Shown piece by piece: positions 23,389-32,591 of a stretch of 64,000 bases of DNA (position 1 is its first letter; each line of letters starts with the position of its first letter). The position numbers and the translations under genes are program-made. The notes beneath the pieces were generated by a model, which was given only the letters and a program-made list of their open reading frames with translations, was not told where the DNA came from and searched no databases. This DNA comes from Streptomyces buecherae (GTDB taxonomy: Bacteria > Actinomycetota > Actinomycetes > Streptomycetales > Streptomycetaceae), in the NCBI RefSeq assembly GCF_014295035.1, contig NZ_CP060404.1, forward strand, positions 5,682,501-5,746,500. Direction: 5' to 3'.

Positions 23389-26300
23389 ATGCAGACCAAG
23401 CTGGACGAAGCCAAGGCCGAGCTGCTCGAACGGGCCGCCCGGGTCGCTGAGCAGAGCCCTGCCCATACACAGCAACCGGAGCGAGGGCTCGATCCGGAGA
23501 CCCTTCGCGCGTACCTCCAGCGCTACTACCTGCATACGGCGCCCGAGGACCTCAGCGGCCGGGACCCGGTCGACGTCTTCGGCGCGGCGCTCTCCCACTA
23601 CCGGCTGGCACAGGCGCGCCCGCAGGGCACCGCGAACGTGCGCGTGCACACGCCCACCGTCGAGGAGAACGGCTGGACGTGCAGCCACTCCGTGGTGGAG
23701 GTCGTCACGGACGACATGCCGTTCCTGGTCGACTCCGTCACCAACGAGCTGTCCCGTCAGGGACGCGGCATCCACGTCGTCATCCACCCGCAGATCGTGG
23801 TGCGCCGCGATGTGACCGGCAAGCTCCTCGAGGTGCTCGGCTCGCAGCGCGAGGCCCCCGGCATCACGCTGGCCACCGGGCCCAACGTGGTCGGCGGGAC
23901 GGCCGCCGGCATGGCCGCCGCCACCATGACGCTGCCCCCGGGCGACCTGCCGCACGACGCGGTCACCGAGTCCTGGATCCACGTCGAGATCGACCGCGAG
24001 ACCGACCGCGGCGACCTCAAGCAGATGACCGCCGACCTGCGGCGCGTCCTGTCCGACGTGCGCGAGGCCGTCGAGGACTGGACGAAGATGCGCGACTCCG
24101 CGCTGCGCATCGCCGACGAGCTGCCGGACGAGCCCACCGCGAGCGACCTGCGCGAGCAGGAGGTGGAGGAGGCGCAGGAGCTGCTGCGCTGGCTGGCCGC
24201 CGACCACTTCACGTTCCTGGGCTACCGCGAGTACGAGCTGACGGCCGCGCCCGGCGACGAGGGCGTCGACGAGGACGTCCTCACCGCCATCCCGGGCACC
24301 GGCCTCGGCATCCTGCGCTCCGACCCCACGCACGCCGCGGACGGCAACCACGCCGCGCCCGGCGACGGCCGCCCCGGCTCGCCCTCCTTCAACCGGCTGC
24401 CGGCCGACGCCCGCGCCAAGGCCCGCGAGCACAAGCTGCTCATCCTCACCAAGGCCAACAGCCGCGCCACCGTGCACCGGCCCTCCTACCTCGACTACGT
24501 CGGCGTCAAGAAGTTCGACGCGGACGGCAACGTGGTCGGTGAGCGCCGCTTCCTCGGCCTGTTCTCGTCGGCCGCGTACACCGAGTCGGTGCGCCGGGTG
24601 CCGGTCATCCGGCGCAAGGTCGCCGAGGTGCTGTCCACCGCGGGCTTCACGCCGCAGAGCCACGACGGCCGCGACCTGCTCCAGATCCTGGAGACCTACC
24701 CGCGCGACGAGCTGTTCCAGACCCCGGTCGACCAGCTCCGCTCCATCACCACCTCGGTCCTCTACCTCCAGGAGCGGCGCCGGCTGCGGCTGTTCCTGCG
24801 CCAGGACGAGTACGGCCGCTACTACTCGGCCCTGGTCTACCTGCCACGCGACCGCTACACCACCGGCGTGCGGCTGCGGCTGATCGACATCCTCAAGGAG
24901 GAGCTGGGCGGCACCAGCGTCGACTTCACGGCCTGGAACACCGAGTCGATCCTCTCCCGGCTGCACTTCGTCATCCGCGTCGCGCCCGGCGCCACGCTGG
25001 CCGACCTGACCGACGCCGACGCCGACCGCATCGAGGCCCGGCTCGTGGAGGCCGCCCGCTCGTGGGCCGACGGCTTCGCCGAGGCGCTGAGCGCCGAGGT
25101 CGGCGAGGAGCACGCCGCCGAACTCCTGCGCCGCTACGCCAACGCCTTCCCCGAGGGCTACAAGGCCGACCACACCCCGCGCGCCGCCGTCTCCGACCTC
25201 CAGCACCTGGAGCGGCTGACCGCGCCCGGCGGCGAGCGCGAGTTCGCGCTCAGCCTCTACGAGCCAGTCGGCGCCGGCCCCGGCGAGCGCCGGTTCAAGA
25301 TCTACCGCAGCGGCGGCCAGGTCTCCCTGTCGGCCGTGCTGCCCGTCCTCCAGCGCCTCGGCGTCGAGGTCGTCGACGAGCGCCCGTACGAGCTGCGCAG
25401 CTCCGACGGGTCCACCGCCTGGATCTACGACTTCGGGCTGCGGATGCCCGACCGGGTCGAGGGCGACGACGCGCGCGAGCGCTTCCAGAACGCCTTCGCC
25501 GCCGTGTGGACCGGCCAGGCCGAGAACGACAACTTCAACGAGCTGGTGCTCAGCGCCGGGCTCGACTGGCGGCAGGCGATGGTGCTGCGCGCCTACGCCA
25601 AGTACCTGCGGCAGGCCGGCTCCACCTTCAGCCAGTCGTACATGGAGGACACCCTCCGCAACAACGTGCACACCACCCGGCTCCTGGTGAACCTCTTCGA
25701 GGCCCGGATGGCCCCGCACCGGCAGCGGGCCGGCCTGGAGCTGACCGACGCGCTGCTGGAGGAGCTGGACGCCGCACTCGACCTGGTCGCCAGCCTGGAC
25801 GAGGACCGCATCCTGCGCGCCTTCCTCACCCTCATCAAGGCGACGCTGCGGACCAACCACTTCCAGAAGACCACCTCGGGCGAGCCGCACAGCTACCTGT
25901 CCATCAAGCTCGACCCGCAGGCCATCCCCGACCTGCCCGCGCCGCGCCCGGCCTACGAGGTCTGGGTGTACTCGCCCCGCGTCGAGGGCGTCCACCTGCG
26001 GTTCGGCAAGGTCGCGCGCGGCGGGCTGCGCTGGTCCGACCGGCGTGAGGACTTCCGTACGGAGATCCTCGGCCTGGTCAAGGCGCAGATGGTGAAGAAC
26101 ACCGTCATCGTGCCGGTCGGCGCCAAGGGCGGCTTCGTCGGCAAGCGGCTGCCCGATCCGTCGGTGGACCGCGACGCGTGGCTGGCCGAGGGCATCGCCT
26201 GCTACAAGATCTTCATCTCCGGGCTGCTCGACATCACCGACAACCTGGTCGGCGGGCAGGTCGTGCACCCCGAGGGCGTCGTACGGCACGACGAGGACGA

Positions 26301-28461
26301 CACGTACCTGGTGGTCGCCGCCGACAAGGGCACCGCGACGTTCTCCGACATCGCCAACGAGGTCGCCGTCGACTACGGCTTCTGGCTCGGCGACGCGTTC
26401 GCCTCCGGCGGCTCGGCCGGCTACGACCACAAGGGCATGGGCATCACCGCGCGCGGCGCCTGGGAGTCGGTCAAGCGGCACTTCCGGGAGCTGGGCCACG
26501 ACACCCAGACCGAGGACTTCACCGTCGTCGGCGTCGGCGACATGTCCGGCGACGTCTTCGGCAACGGCATGCTGCTCAGCGAGCACATCCGGCTGGTGGC
26601 CGCCTTCGACCACCGGCACATCTTCCTCGACCCGAACCCGGACGCGGCCGTCTCCTACGCCGAGCGCCGCCGCCTGTTCGAGCTGCCGCGCTCCTCGTGG
26701 GCCGACTACGACAGCTCGCTGCTGTCCACGGGCGGCGGCATCCACCCGCGCAGCGCCAAGTCGATCCCGATCAACGCCCAGGTGCGGGCGGCCCTCGGCA
26801 TCGCGGCCGGCGTCACCAAGCTGACCCCGGCCGAGCTGATGAAGGCGATCCTGCAGGCCCCCGTCGACCTGCTGTGGAACGGCGGCATCGGCACGTACGT
26901 GAAGTCCTCGCTCGAATCGCACGCGGATGTGGGCGACAAGGCCAACGACGCAATCCGGGTGGACGGCCAGGACCTGCGGGTCAAGGTCGTCGGCGAGGGC
27001 GGCAACCTGGGCCTGACCCAGCTCGGCCGGATCGAGTTCGCCAGCGTCGGCGGGCCCCGCGACGCCGACGACCAGGCCACCGGCGGCCGGATCAACACCG
27101 ACGCGATCGACAACAGCGCCGGCGTGGACACCTCGGACCACGAGGTCAACATCAAGATCCTGCTCAACTCGGTGGTGGCCAACGGCGACCTGACCGTCAA
27201 GCAGCGCAACAAGCTGCTCGCCGAGATGACCGACGAGGTCGGCACCCTGGTGCTGCGGAACAACTACGCGCAGAACACCGCGCTGGCCAACGCCGTCGCC
27301 CAGGCACCGAGCCTGCTCCACGCCCACCAGCGCTTCATGCGCCGGCTCGGCCGCGAGGGCCAGCTCGACCGGCAGCTCGAGTTCCTGCCGACCGACCGGC
27401 AGATCCGCGAGCGGCTGGCCTCCTCGCGCGGTCTCACCCAGCCCGAGCTGGCCGTGATCCTCGCGTACATCAAGATCACGGTGGCCGACGAGCTGGTCTC
27501 CACCGACCTGCCGGACGACCCGTACCTGCAACGGCTGCTGCACGCCTACTTCCCGCAGCCGCTGCGCGAGCGCTTCGCCGAGCAGATCGACGCGCACGCG
27601 CTGCGCCGCGAGATCATCACGACCGTGCTGGTCAACGACACCGTCAACACGGGTGGCTCGACCTTCCTGCACCGGATGCGCGAGGAGACCGGCGCCTCCA
27701 CCGAGGAAGTCGTCCGCGCGCAGACCGCGGGCCGGGAGATCTTCGGGCTCGCCGGGGTGTGGGACGAGGTCGAGGCGCTGGACAACGTGGTCGCGGCCGA
27801 CGTGCAGACCCGCGTCCGGCTGCACTCGCGGCGACTGGTCGAGCGCGGCACCCGCTGGCTGCTCAACAACCGGCCGCAGCCGCTGGAGCTGGCCGAGACC
27901 ATCGCCTTCTTCAGCGAGCGGGTCGCCACCGTGTGGGCCGCCCTGCCGAAGCTGCTGCGCGGCGCCGACCTGGAGTGGTACCAGGGCATCAACGAGGAAC
28001 TCATCCAGGCGGGCGTGCCGGAGGAGCTGGCGTCGCGGGTGGCGAGCTTCTCGTCCGCCTTCCCGACGCTGGACATCGTCGCCATCGCGGACCGCACCGG
28101 CAAGGACCCGCTGGCCGTCGCGGAGGTTTACTACGACCTCGGGGACCGGCTGCGGATCACCCAGCTCATGGACCGGATCATCGAGCTGCCGCGGGCCGAC
28201 CGCTGGCAGTCCATGGCCCGCGCCTCCATCCGCGAGGACCTGTACGCGGCGCACGCCGCGCTCACCTCCGACATCCTCTCGGTGGGCGACGGCAACTCCA
28301 CGCCGGAGCAGCGGTTCAAGGCGTGGGAGGAGAAGAACGCGGCGCTGCTCGGCCGGGCGCGCAGCACCCTGGAGGAGATCCACGGGTCGGACGCGTTCGA
28401 CCTGGCCAACCTGTCGGTGGCCATGCGGACCATGCGCACGCTGCTGCGCTCGCACGGCTGA
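23389..28461 (+). CDS. gdh: NAD-specific glutamate dehydrogenase, large 180-kDa class
   Basis: A giant catabolic glutamate dehydrogenase (1690 residues), oxidatively deaminating glutamate to 2-oxoglutarate and ammonia with NAD. This class was first described in Streptomyces clavuligerus. The N-terminal half holds ACT-like regulatory segments, for example DDMPFLVDSVTNELSRQGR. The catalytic domain begins near residue 870 with KVARGGLRWSDRREDFRTEI and GAKGGFVGK. The Rossmann NAD domain includes VGVGDMSGDVFGNGMLLS and LLWNGGIGTYVKSS. The C-terminal helical region completes the protein. ATG with an aggag-type ribosome site, 17 codons inside the longer frame. The gene is intact. A strong terminator lies 40 bases after the stop. 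In Streptomyces this enzyme links amino-acid catabolism to carbon flow. Confidence 0.96.
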   Translation: MQTKLDEAKAELLERAARVAEQSPAHTQQPERGLDPETLRAYLQRYYLHTAPEDLSGRDPVDVFGAALSHYRLAQARPQGTANVRVHTPTVEENGWTCSHSVVEVVTDDMPFLVDSVTNELSRQGRGIHVVIHPQIVVRRDVTGKLLEVLGSQREAPGITLATGPNVVGGTAAGMAAATMTLPPGDLPHDAVTESWIHVEIDRETDRGDLKQMTADLRRVLSDVREAVEDWTKMRDSALRIADELPDEPTASDLREQEVEEAQELLRWLAADHFTFLGYREYELTAAPGDEGVDEDVLTAIPGTGLGILRSDPTHAADGNHAAPGDGRPGSPSFNRLPADARAKAREHKLLILTKANSRATVHRPSYLDYVGVKKFDADGNVVGERRFLGLFSSAAYTESVRRVPVIRRKVAEVLSTAGFTPQSHDGRDLLQILETYPRDELFQTPVDQLRSITTSVLYLQERRRLRLFLRQDEYGRYYSALVYLPRDRYTTGVRLRLIDILKEELGGTSVDFTAWNTESILSRLHFVIRVAPGATLADLTDADADRIEARLVEAARSWADGFAEALSAEVGEEHAAELLRRYANAFPEGYKADHTPRAAVSDLQHLERLTAPGGEREFALSLYEPVGAGPGERRFKIYRSGGQVSLSAVLPVLQRLGVEVVDERPYELRSSDGSTAWIYDFGLRMPDRVEGDDARERFQNAFAAVWTGQAENDNFNELVLSAGLDWRQAMVLRAYAKYLRQAGSTFSQSYMEDTLRNNVHTTRLLVNLFEARMAPHRQRAGLELTDALLEELDAALDLVASLDEDRILRAFLTLIKATLRTNHFQKTTSGEPHSYLSIKLDPQAIPDLPAPRPAYEVWVYSPRVEGVHLRFGKVARGGLRWSDRREDFRTEILGLVKAQMVKNTVIVPVGAKGGFVGKRLPDPSVDRDAWLAEGIACYKIFISGLLDITDNLVGGQVVHPEGVVRHDEDDTYLVVAADKGTATFSDIANEVAVDYGFWLGDAFASGGSAGYDHKGMGITARGAWESVKRHFRELGHDTQTEDFTVVGVGDMSGDVFGNGMLLSEHIRLVAAFDHRHIFLDPNPDAAVSYAERRRLFELPRSSWADYDSSLLSTGGGIHPRSAKSIPINAQVRAALGIAAGVTKLTPAELMKAILQAPVDLLWNGGIGTYVKSSLESHADVGDKANDAIRVDGQDLRVKVVGEGGNLGLTQLGRIEFASVGGPRDADDQATGGRINTDAIDNSAGVDTSDHEVNIKILLNSVVANGDLTVKQRNKLLAEMTDEVGTLVLRNNYAQNTALANAVAQAPSLLHAHQRFMRRLGREGQLDRQLEFLPTDRQIRERLASSRGLTQPELAVILAYIKITVADELVSTDLPDDPYLQRLLHAYFPQPLRERFAEQIDAHALRREIITTVLVNDTVNTGGSTFLHRMREETGASTEEVVRAQTAGREIFGLAGVWDEVEALDNVVAADVQTRVRLHSRRLVERGTRWLLNNRPQPLELAETIAFFSERVATVWAALPKLLRGADLEWYQGINEELIQAGVPEELASRVASFSSAFPTLDIVAIADRTGKDPLAVAEVYYDLGDRLRITQLMDRIIELPRADRWQSMARASIREDLYAAHAALTSDILSVGDGNSTPEQRFKAWEEKNAALLGRARSTLEEIHGSDAFDLANLSVAMRTMRTLLRSHG

Positions 28462-28500
28462 GGCTGCCGGTAGGCGGTAGGGCGCTACGGCAAGCGGTGA

Positions 28501-28537
28501 CCGAGGGGCGGTACGGGAATCCCGTACCGCCCCTCGG
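28501..28537 (+). terminator. bidirectional terminator after gdh
   Basis: A perfect 17-bp stem (28501-28517 with 28521-28537) and a 3-base loop aat. It lies between the convergent gdh and sigma-factor genes and could stop transcription from both sides. Confidence 0.92.
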
Positions 28538-28573
28538 CGCGTCCGCCCGCGCCCGCGGGCCCGTACGCCGGCG

Positions 28574-29479
28574 CTACGCCCCCGGCGCCTCGGGCCGGTC
28601 GACGCGGAGCGCCGCCACGTCGAGGTGCTGGAGGCGGGCCGGGTCCGCGAGGATGTCGATGCGCCGGACCAGGCCGTCCCGGACAGTGAAGCTGAGCAGC
28701 GAGCGCGGCACCCCGTCGACCAGCGAGACCGTCCCCGCCAGGCCGTTGACCAGCACCGGCACGGTGTCCCCCGCCGCGCGCGCGAAGGTCAGGGCCTGCC
28801 CGGCGACCGCCGCCGCGCCGTGCACCTCGCGGACGCCGGCCGTGGCGCCGAGGTCGACGCGGAGCACGATGTCCGGCGCGAGCAGCGCGACCAGCGCGTC
28901 GAACTCGCCGCCGCGCGACGCGGCGAGGAAGGCGTCCACGACCGTGCGCTGCCGGGTCAGGTCCGGTTCGGGCGCGAGGTCGCTGCCGCGCACCCGGCGC
29001 CGGGCCCGGCTCGCGAGCTGCCGCGCCGCCGCCGGCGTGCGCTCCACCAGCGGCGCGATCTCGTCGAACGGCACCCCGAACATGTCGTGCAGCACGAACG
29101 CCAGCCGCTCGGCCGGGGCCAGCGTGTCCAGGACGACGAGCAGCGCGAGCCCCACCGCGTCCGCGAGCAGCGCCTGGTGCTCCGGGTCGACGCCGTCCGC
29201 CCCGTCCACCACCGGATCGGGGGCGGGCTGCCCCTCCAGCGGCTGTTCGCGCCGCGCCGTACGGCTCCGCAGCATGTCGAGGCAGACCCGGGCCACCACG
29301 GTCGTCAGCCAGCCGGCGAGGTTGTCCACCCCGTCCGCCCCGGACCGCTGGAGCCGCAGCCAGGTCTCCTGCACGGCGTCGTCCGACTCGCTGAGCGAGC
29401 CCAGCATCCGGTAGGCCACCGCCCGCAGCCGGGGCCGCTCGGCCTCGAAGCGCCGCGCCAGGCGTTCACGTTCGTCCAT
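28574..29479 (-). CDS. ECF sigma factor with SnoaL-like C-terminal domain
   Basis: A 301-residue sigma-70 family factor of the SigJ/ECF41-like type. Region 2 is ERLARRFEAERPRLRAVAYRMLGSLSESDDAVQETWLRL (about 5-45), and region 4 includes LAPAERLAFVLHDMFGVPFDEIA and the helix-turn-helix VERTPAAARQLASRARRRV (about 120-170). A SnoaL/NTF2-like domain follows (about 180-290), ending IDILADPARLQHL. In related factors this C-terminal domain controls activity in place of a separate anti-sigma factor. The partner oxidoreductase or carboxymuconolactone-decarboxylase-like gene often seen beside ECF41 genes is absent here. Start at the ATG after an aatgtgac-rich leader. Confidence 0.88.
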   Translation of the reverse strand: MDERERLARRFEAERPRLRAVAYRMLGSLSESDDAVQETWLRLQRSGADGVDNLAGWLTTVVARVCLDMLRSRTARREQPLEGQPAPDPVVDGADGVDPEHQALLADAVGLALLVVLDTLAPAERLAFVLHDMFGVPFDEIAPLVERTPAAARQLASRARRRVRGSDLAPEPDLTRQRTVVDAFLAASRGGEFDALVALLAPDIVLRVDLGATAGVREVHGAAAVAGQALTFARAAGDTVPVLVNGLAGTVSLVDGVPRSLLSFTVRDGLVRRIDILADPARLQHLDVAALRVDRPEAPGA

Positions 29480-29578
29480 CGGTCACATTCTCCCGTCGCG
29501 TTCCGTCAGGGGTATGACGGAAGGGGCGCGGCGAGTGTGACAGGGCGCGCACGCGACCACCGGCGCGGGGTGCCACGC

Positions 29579-30076
29579 CTAGCCGAAGACCTGGGCCAGG
29601 AACGCCTCGGTGTTGCCGACCAGGCGGTCGATCTGCTCCTCAAGGGTCAGCGACTCCTCGAAGCGCTGGGCGAGCTCCAGCTTCTTCTTGCCCCGCACGT
29701 ACAGCGAGCAGGCCAGGTCGCCGCAGATGTACGCGCCCACCGTGTTGCCCTGCCGCCCGGCCGCGCCCGCCTTGCGCGCGGCCAGCAGGGTGACGCCGGA
29801 GCCGGGGTGTGAGGTCAGGCACAGGGTGCAGAGGTTGGTCTTGGTCAGGCTCTTCCGCGGGCCCTGTGGGACGCGCAGCGTGACCCCGGTGAGCTGGCCC
29901 TGGTACGGCATGACCAGGTAGCTGCGGTCCGGTGCGCCCGGATCGCGCCAGCCCAGGAAGTCCAGGTCGTCCCAGGGCTGCTCGGCCAGGTTCCGGGGCA
30001 GGTTCAGCCGGCTGGCCTCTCCCTTGGAACAGTTGACGAAGGAGGCTCGAATTTCTTTTTCACCGACCGCAAGCAT
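29579..30076 (-). CDS. FBP/FusB-type zinc-finger protein (EF-G binding family)
   Basis: A 165-residue protein with the FBP C-terminal treble-clef zinc-finger domain. Characterised relatives FusB/FarI bind elongation factor EF-G and rescue it from fusidic acid; actinobacterial members were first named as fibronectin-binding homologues. Candidate zinc ligands are the CxxC of NLCTLCLTSH and the CxxxxC of YICGDLACS. The N-terminal part (LAVGEKEIRASFVNCSKGEASRL) is typical. Start at ATG 30076; an upstream in-frame start adds 14 residues with no support. Antibiotic resistance in this host is only inference; an intrinsic ribosome or EF-G role is equally likely. Confidence 0.85.
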   Translation of the reverse strand: MLAVGEKEIRASFVNCSKGEASRLNLPRNLAEQPWDDLDFLGWRDPGAPDRSYLVMPYQGQLTGVTLRVPQGPRKSLTKTNLCTLCLTSHPGSGVTLLAARKAGAAGRQGNTVGAYICGDLACSLYVRGKKKLELAQRFEESLTLEEQIDRLVGNTEAFLAQVFG

Positions 30077-30210
30077 GTACGCGAAGCTAACAGCGGCCGA
30101 GCCGGGCTGTCGCACCATTTACGCCCTGACCAGGCGCGGGCCGGCCCCGGGCGCTCCCGCCCGGGGCCGGGGTGGCGCCGCGCGGGGCGCCGGGGACCGC
30201 CTGGTGGGGG

Positions 30211-31092
30211 CTACTTCACCGCCCCCGCCATGACGCCCGAGACGAACTGTCGCTGGAAGGCGAAGAACACGGCCAGCGGGACGACCATCGAGATGAAGGC
30301 GCCGGGCCCGAGCACGTCCAGGTTGTTGCTGAACTGGCGGGCCTGCTGCTGGAGGGCGACCGTGATGGGCGGGTCGCCGCTGTCGGCGAAGATCAGGGCC
30401 ACCAGCATGTCGTTCCACACCCACAGGAACTGGAAGATGGCCAGCGACGCGATGGCCGGGCCCGCCAGCGGCAGCACCACGCGGAAGAACAGCCGCAGCT
30501 CGCCCGCGCCGTCCAGGCGGGCCGCCTCGAGGAGCTCACGGGGGATCTCCGCGAAGAAGTTGTGCAGCAGGAAGACCGCGAACGGCAGCCCGAAGGCGGT
30601 GTGGAAGAGCACCACGCCGGTGGTGGTCTGGAAGATGCCGATCTCGCCGAACAGCTTGGACACCGGGATCAGCGCCACCTGCACCGGCACCACCAGCAGC
30701 CCCACCACCAGCAGGAACCACCAGTCGCGGCCGGGGAAGTCCATGCACGCGAAGGCGTAGCCGGCCAGCGCGCCGATGAGCACCACCAGGGCGGTGGCCG
30801 GGATGGTGATCAGCGCCGTGGTCAGCAGCGAGTCGGTGACCACCTCGTTGTGCAGGAGCTGGTCGTAGCCGTCCAGGGTGAGCTGCGAGGGGTCGGTGAA
30901 GACCTTCCACCAGCCGGTCAGGTCCGCCTCCGCCGGGTCGCGCAGCGAGGACAGCAACAGCCCGGCGGTGGGCGTGAGCCACAGCAGCCCGACGACGACG
31001 AGGAAGAACCGCATCCCCGCGCCCCCGGCCCGGGCCGCGACACGGGTGGCGAGCGACTGTTTGGCCCGTACGACGGATTCCGTACTGGTCAT
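30211..31092 (-). CDS. carbohydrate ABC transporter permease (MalG-like)
   Basis: A 293-residue inner-membrane permease of the MalG type, the third gene of a sugar importer operon. Six membrane segments are evident, starting with RFFLVVVGLLWLTPTAGLLL. The EAA loop that contacts the ATPase is PRELLEAARLDGAGELRLFFRVVLPL. The start ATG overlaps the stop of the upstream permease by 4 bases (ATGA), implying translational coupling. No ATP-binding subunit is encoded nearby; in Streptomyces a shared ATPase (MsiK) serves many sugar importers (established knowledge, so inference here). Confidence 0.93.
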   Translation of the reverse strand: MTSTESVVRAKQSLATRVAARAGGAGMRFFLVVVGLLWLTPTAGLLLSSLRDPAEADLTGWWKVFTDPSQLTLDGYDQLLHNEVVTDSLLTTALITIPATALVVLIGALAGYAFACMDFPGRDWWFLLVVGLLVVPVQVALIPVSKLFGEIGIFQTTTGVVLFHTAFGLPFAVFLLHNFFAEIPRELLEAARLDGAGELRLFFRVVLPLAGPAIASLAIFQFLWVWNDMLVALIFADSGDPPITVALQQQARQFSNNLDVLGPGAFISMVVPLAVFFAFQRQFVSGVMAGAVK

Positions 31093-32570
31093 CGACGGCG
31101 CTCCCTTCGGATGCGGCGGACATTGACGTACATCAGCGGCAGCACCAGCAACAGCAGGAAGATGGCGATGGCGCTGCCGACGCCCTGGTTGACGTCGGTG
31201 CCGAAGGAGGACTTGTAGAGCTGGAGCGCCAGCACGTTGGCCTCGTCCTGGCTGGCGCCCGGCGCGATGATGTAGACGAGGTCGAAGATCTTCAACACGT
31301 TGATCATCAGCGTGACGAGGACGACCCCGAGCACCGGCGCCAGCATCGGCACCGTGATCCGCCGGAAGACCTGCCACTCGTTCGCGCCGTCCATCCGCGC
31401 GGCCTCCAGCAGCTCCCGTGGCAGCCCGGCCAGGCCGGCGGCGATCAGCACCATCGCGAAGCCGGCCCACATCCACACGTACGAGCCGATGATCGCCGGG
31501 GTCACGAGCGTGGGGCCGAGCCAGTCCACGCCGTTGTACGGGGCCTGGAAGTTGGAGCCGGGCAGCCGCAGCGTCGCCCCGTCGGCCGCCGTGGACAGCT
31601 CGAACGTGCCGTCCCCGCGGGTCGTCGCGCTGGCCACCACCGAGCCGTCCTTGACCGCCTGCACCGTGATGCCGGACAGGCCCTCCTCGCCCGCGTCGAT
31701 CTCGTTCGCGGTGCCCTTGCCGCCGCGCGTGAAGTCGCGCCACACGGTGCCGGTGACCTTGCCGGGGGTCCGCTCGGCGCGCGCCGCCTCCTGCGCGCCG
31801 TCCACCTGGTCGCGCGGGATGCCGACCAGCGGGATGTGGACCGGGCTGCCGGCGCGCAGCGTCCTCGGGTCGCTGATCGTGCCGTCGGACGCCTCGGTCA
31901 GCGGCGACTGCCGGCCGGGGTTGGCCCGCTCGAAGGGGGCCGGCTCCGAGAAGGTGTCGTGCACGCTGACCCACAGCGCGTTGGCCACGCCCCGGTCCGG
32001 GTCCTGCTCGTACACCAGCCGGAAGATGATGCCCGCCGCGAGCATCGAGATCGCCATCGGCATGAAGACCAGCAGCTTGAAGGCGGTGCCCCAGCGGATG
32101 CGCTCGGTCAACACGGCGAAGATCAGCCCGAGCGCGGTCGCCACCAGCGGCGCGACCACGATCCAGATCACGTTGTTGGTGACGGCCTGCTGGATCGCGT
32201 CGTCGGTGAACATCTCCCGGAAGTTGTCCAGGCCGACGAAGTCCTTGTCCGCCGCGTCGAAGAAGCTGCGGCGCAGCGAGTAGACGATCGGGTAGACGAC
32301 GAGCGCGCCCAGCAGCACCAGCGCGGGCAGCAGGAACAGCGCCGCCAGCCACGGGTTGCTGCCGGCCACGCCGCGCCGCGCGGATCGCCTGACGCCGCCG
32401 CGCGGCGCGGGCTTGCCGCTCCCGCGCGCGGCGGCGGGGTCGGGGGCGGTCGGGTCCGGGGCGGGCGCGGCGGCGCCCGGCGTGGTTCCCGCGGCGTCCG
32501 CGGGGGTCTTCGGGGTGGACGAGCGGCGCGGGCCCGGCTGGGCTGCGCCGCCCGCTGGCGGGGTCGACAT
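31089..32570 (-). CDS. carbohydrate ABC transporter permease (MalF-like) with large external insert
   Basis: A 493-residue MalF-type permease, partner of the following MalG-like gene. A 70-residue Pro/Ala-rich lead precedes TM1 (NPWLAALFLLPALVLLGALV). The EAA loop is PRELLEAARMDGANEWQVFRRITVPML. Between membrane segments, at about residues 190-343, lies an extra hydrophilic domain of about 150 residues; part of it (TGTVWRDFTRGG ... LSGITVQAVKDGSVVASATT) resembles a beta-sandwich of the Cna-B/carboxypeptidase-regulatory kind. Usual sugar permeases of this type are about 300 residues. The insert position recalls the P2 loop of E. coli MalF, which grips the binding protein. Confidence 0.9.
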   Translation of the reverse strand: MSTPPAGGAAQPGPRRSSTPKTPADAAGTTPGAAAPAPDPTAPDPAAARGSGKPAPRGGVRRSARRGVAGSNPWLAALFLLPALVLLGALVVYPIVYSLRRSFFDAADKDFVGLDNFREMFTDDAIQQAVTNNVIWIVVAPLVATALGLIFAVLTERIRWGTAFKLLVFMPMAISMLAAGIIFRLVYEQDPDRGVANALWVSVHDTFSEPAPFERANPGRQSPLTEASDGTISDPRTLRAGSPVHIPLVGIPRDQVDGAQEAARAERTPGKVTGTVWRDFTRGGKGTANEIDAGEEGLSGITVQAVKDGSVVASATTRGDGTFELSTAADGATLRLPGSNFQAPYNGVDWLGPTLVTPAIIGSYVWMWAGFAMVLIAAGLAGLPRELLEAARMDGANEWQVFRRITVPMLAPVLGVVLVTLMINVLKIFDLVYIIAPGASQDEANVLALQLYKSSFGTDVNQGVGSAIAIFLLLLVLPLMYVNVRRIRRERRR

Positions 32571-32591
32571 GGTGTGGGTCCCTCGGCCGGA

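Noticed and set aside
23266..28455. 1729-residue open frame on the minus strand across gdh
   Set aside because: Complete antisense of a clear glutamate dehydrogenase; no family motifs of its own.
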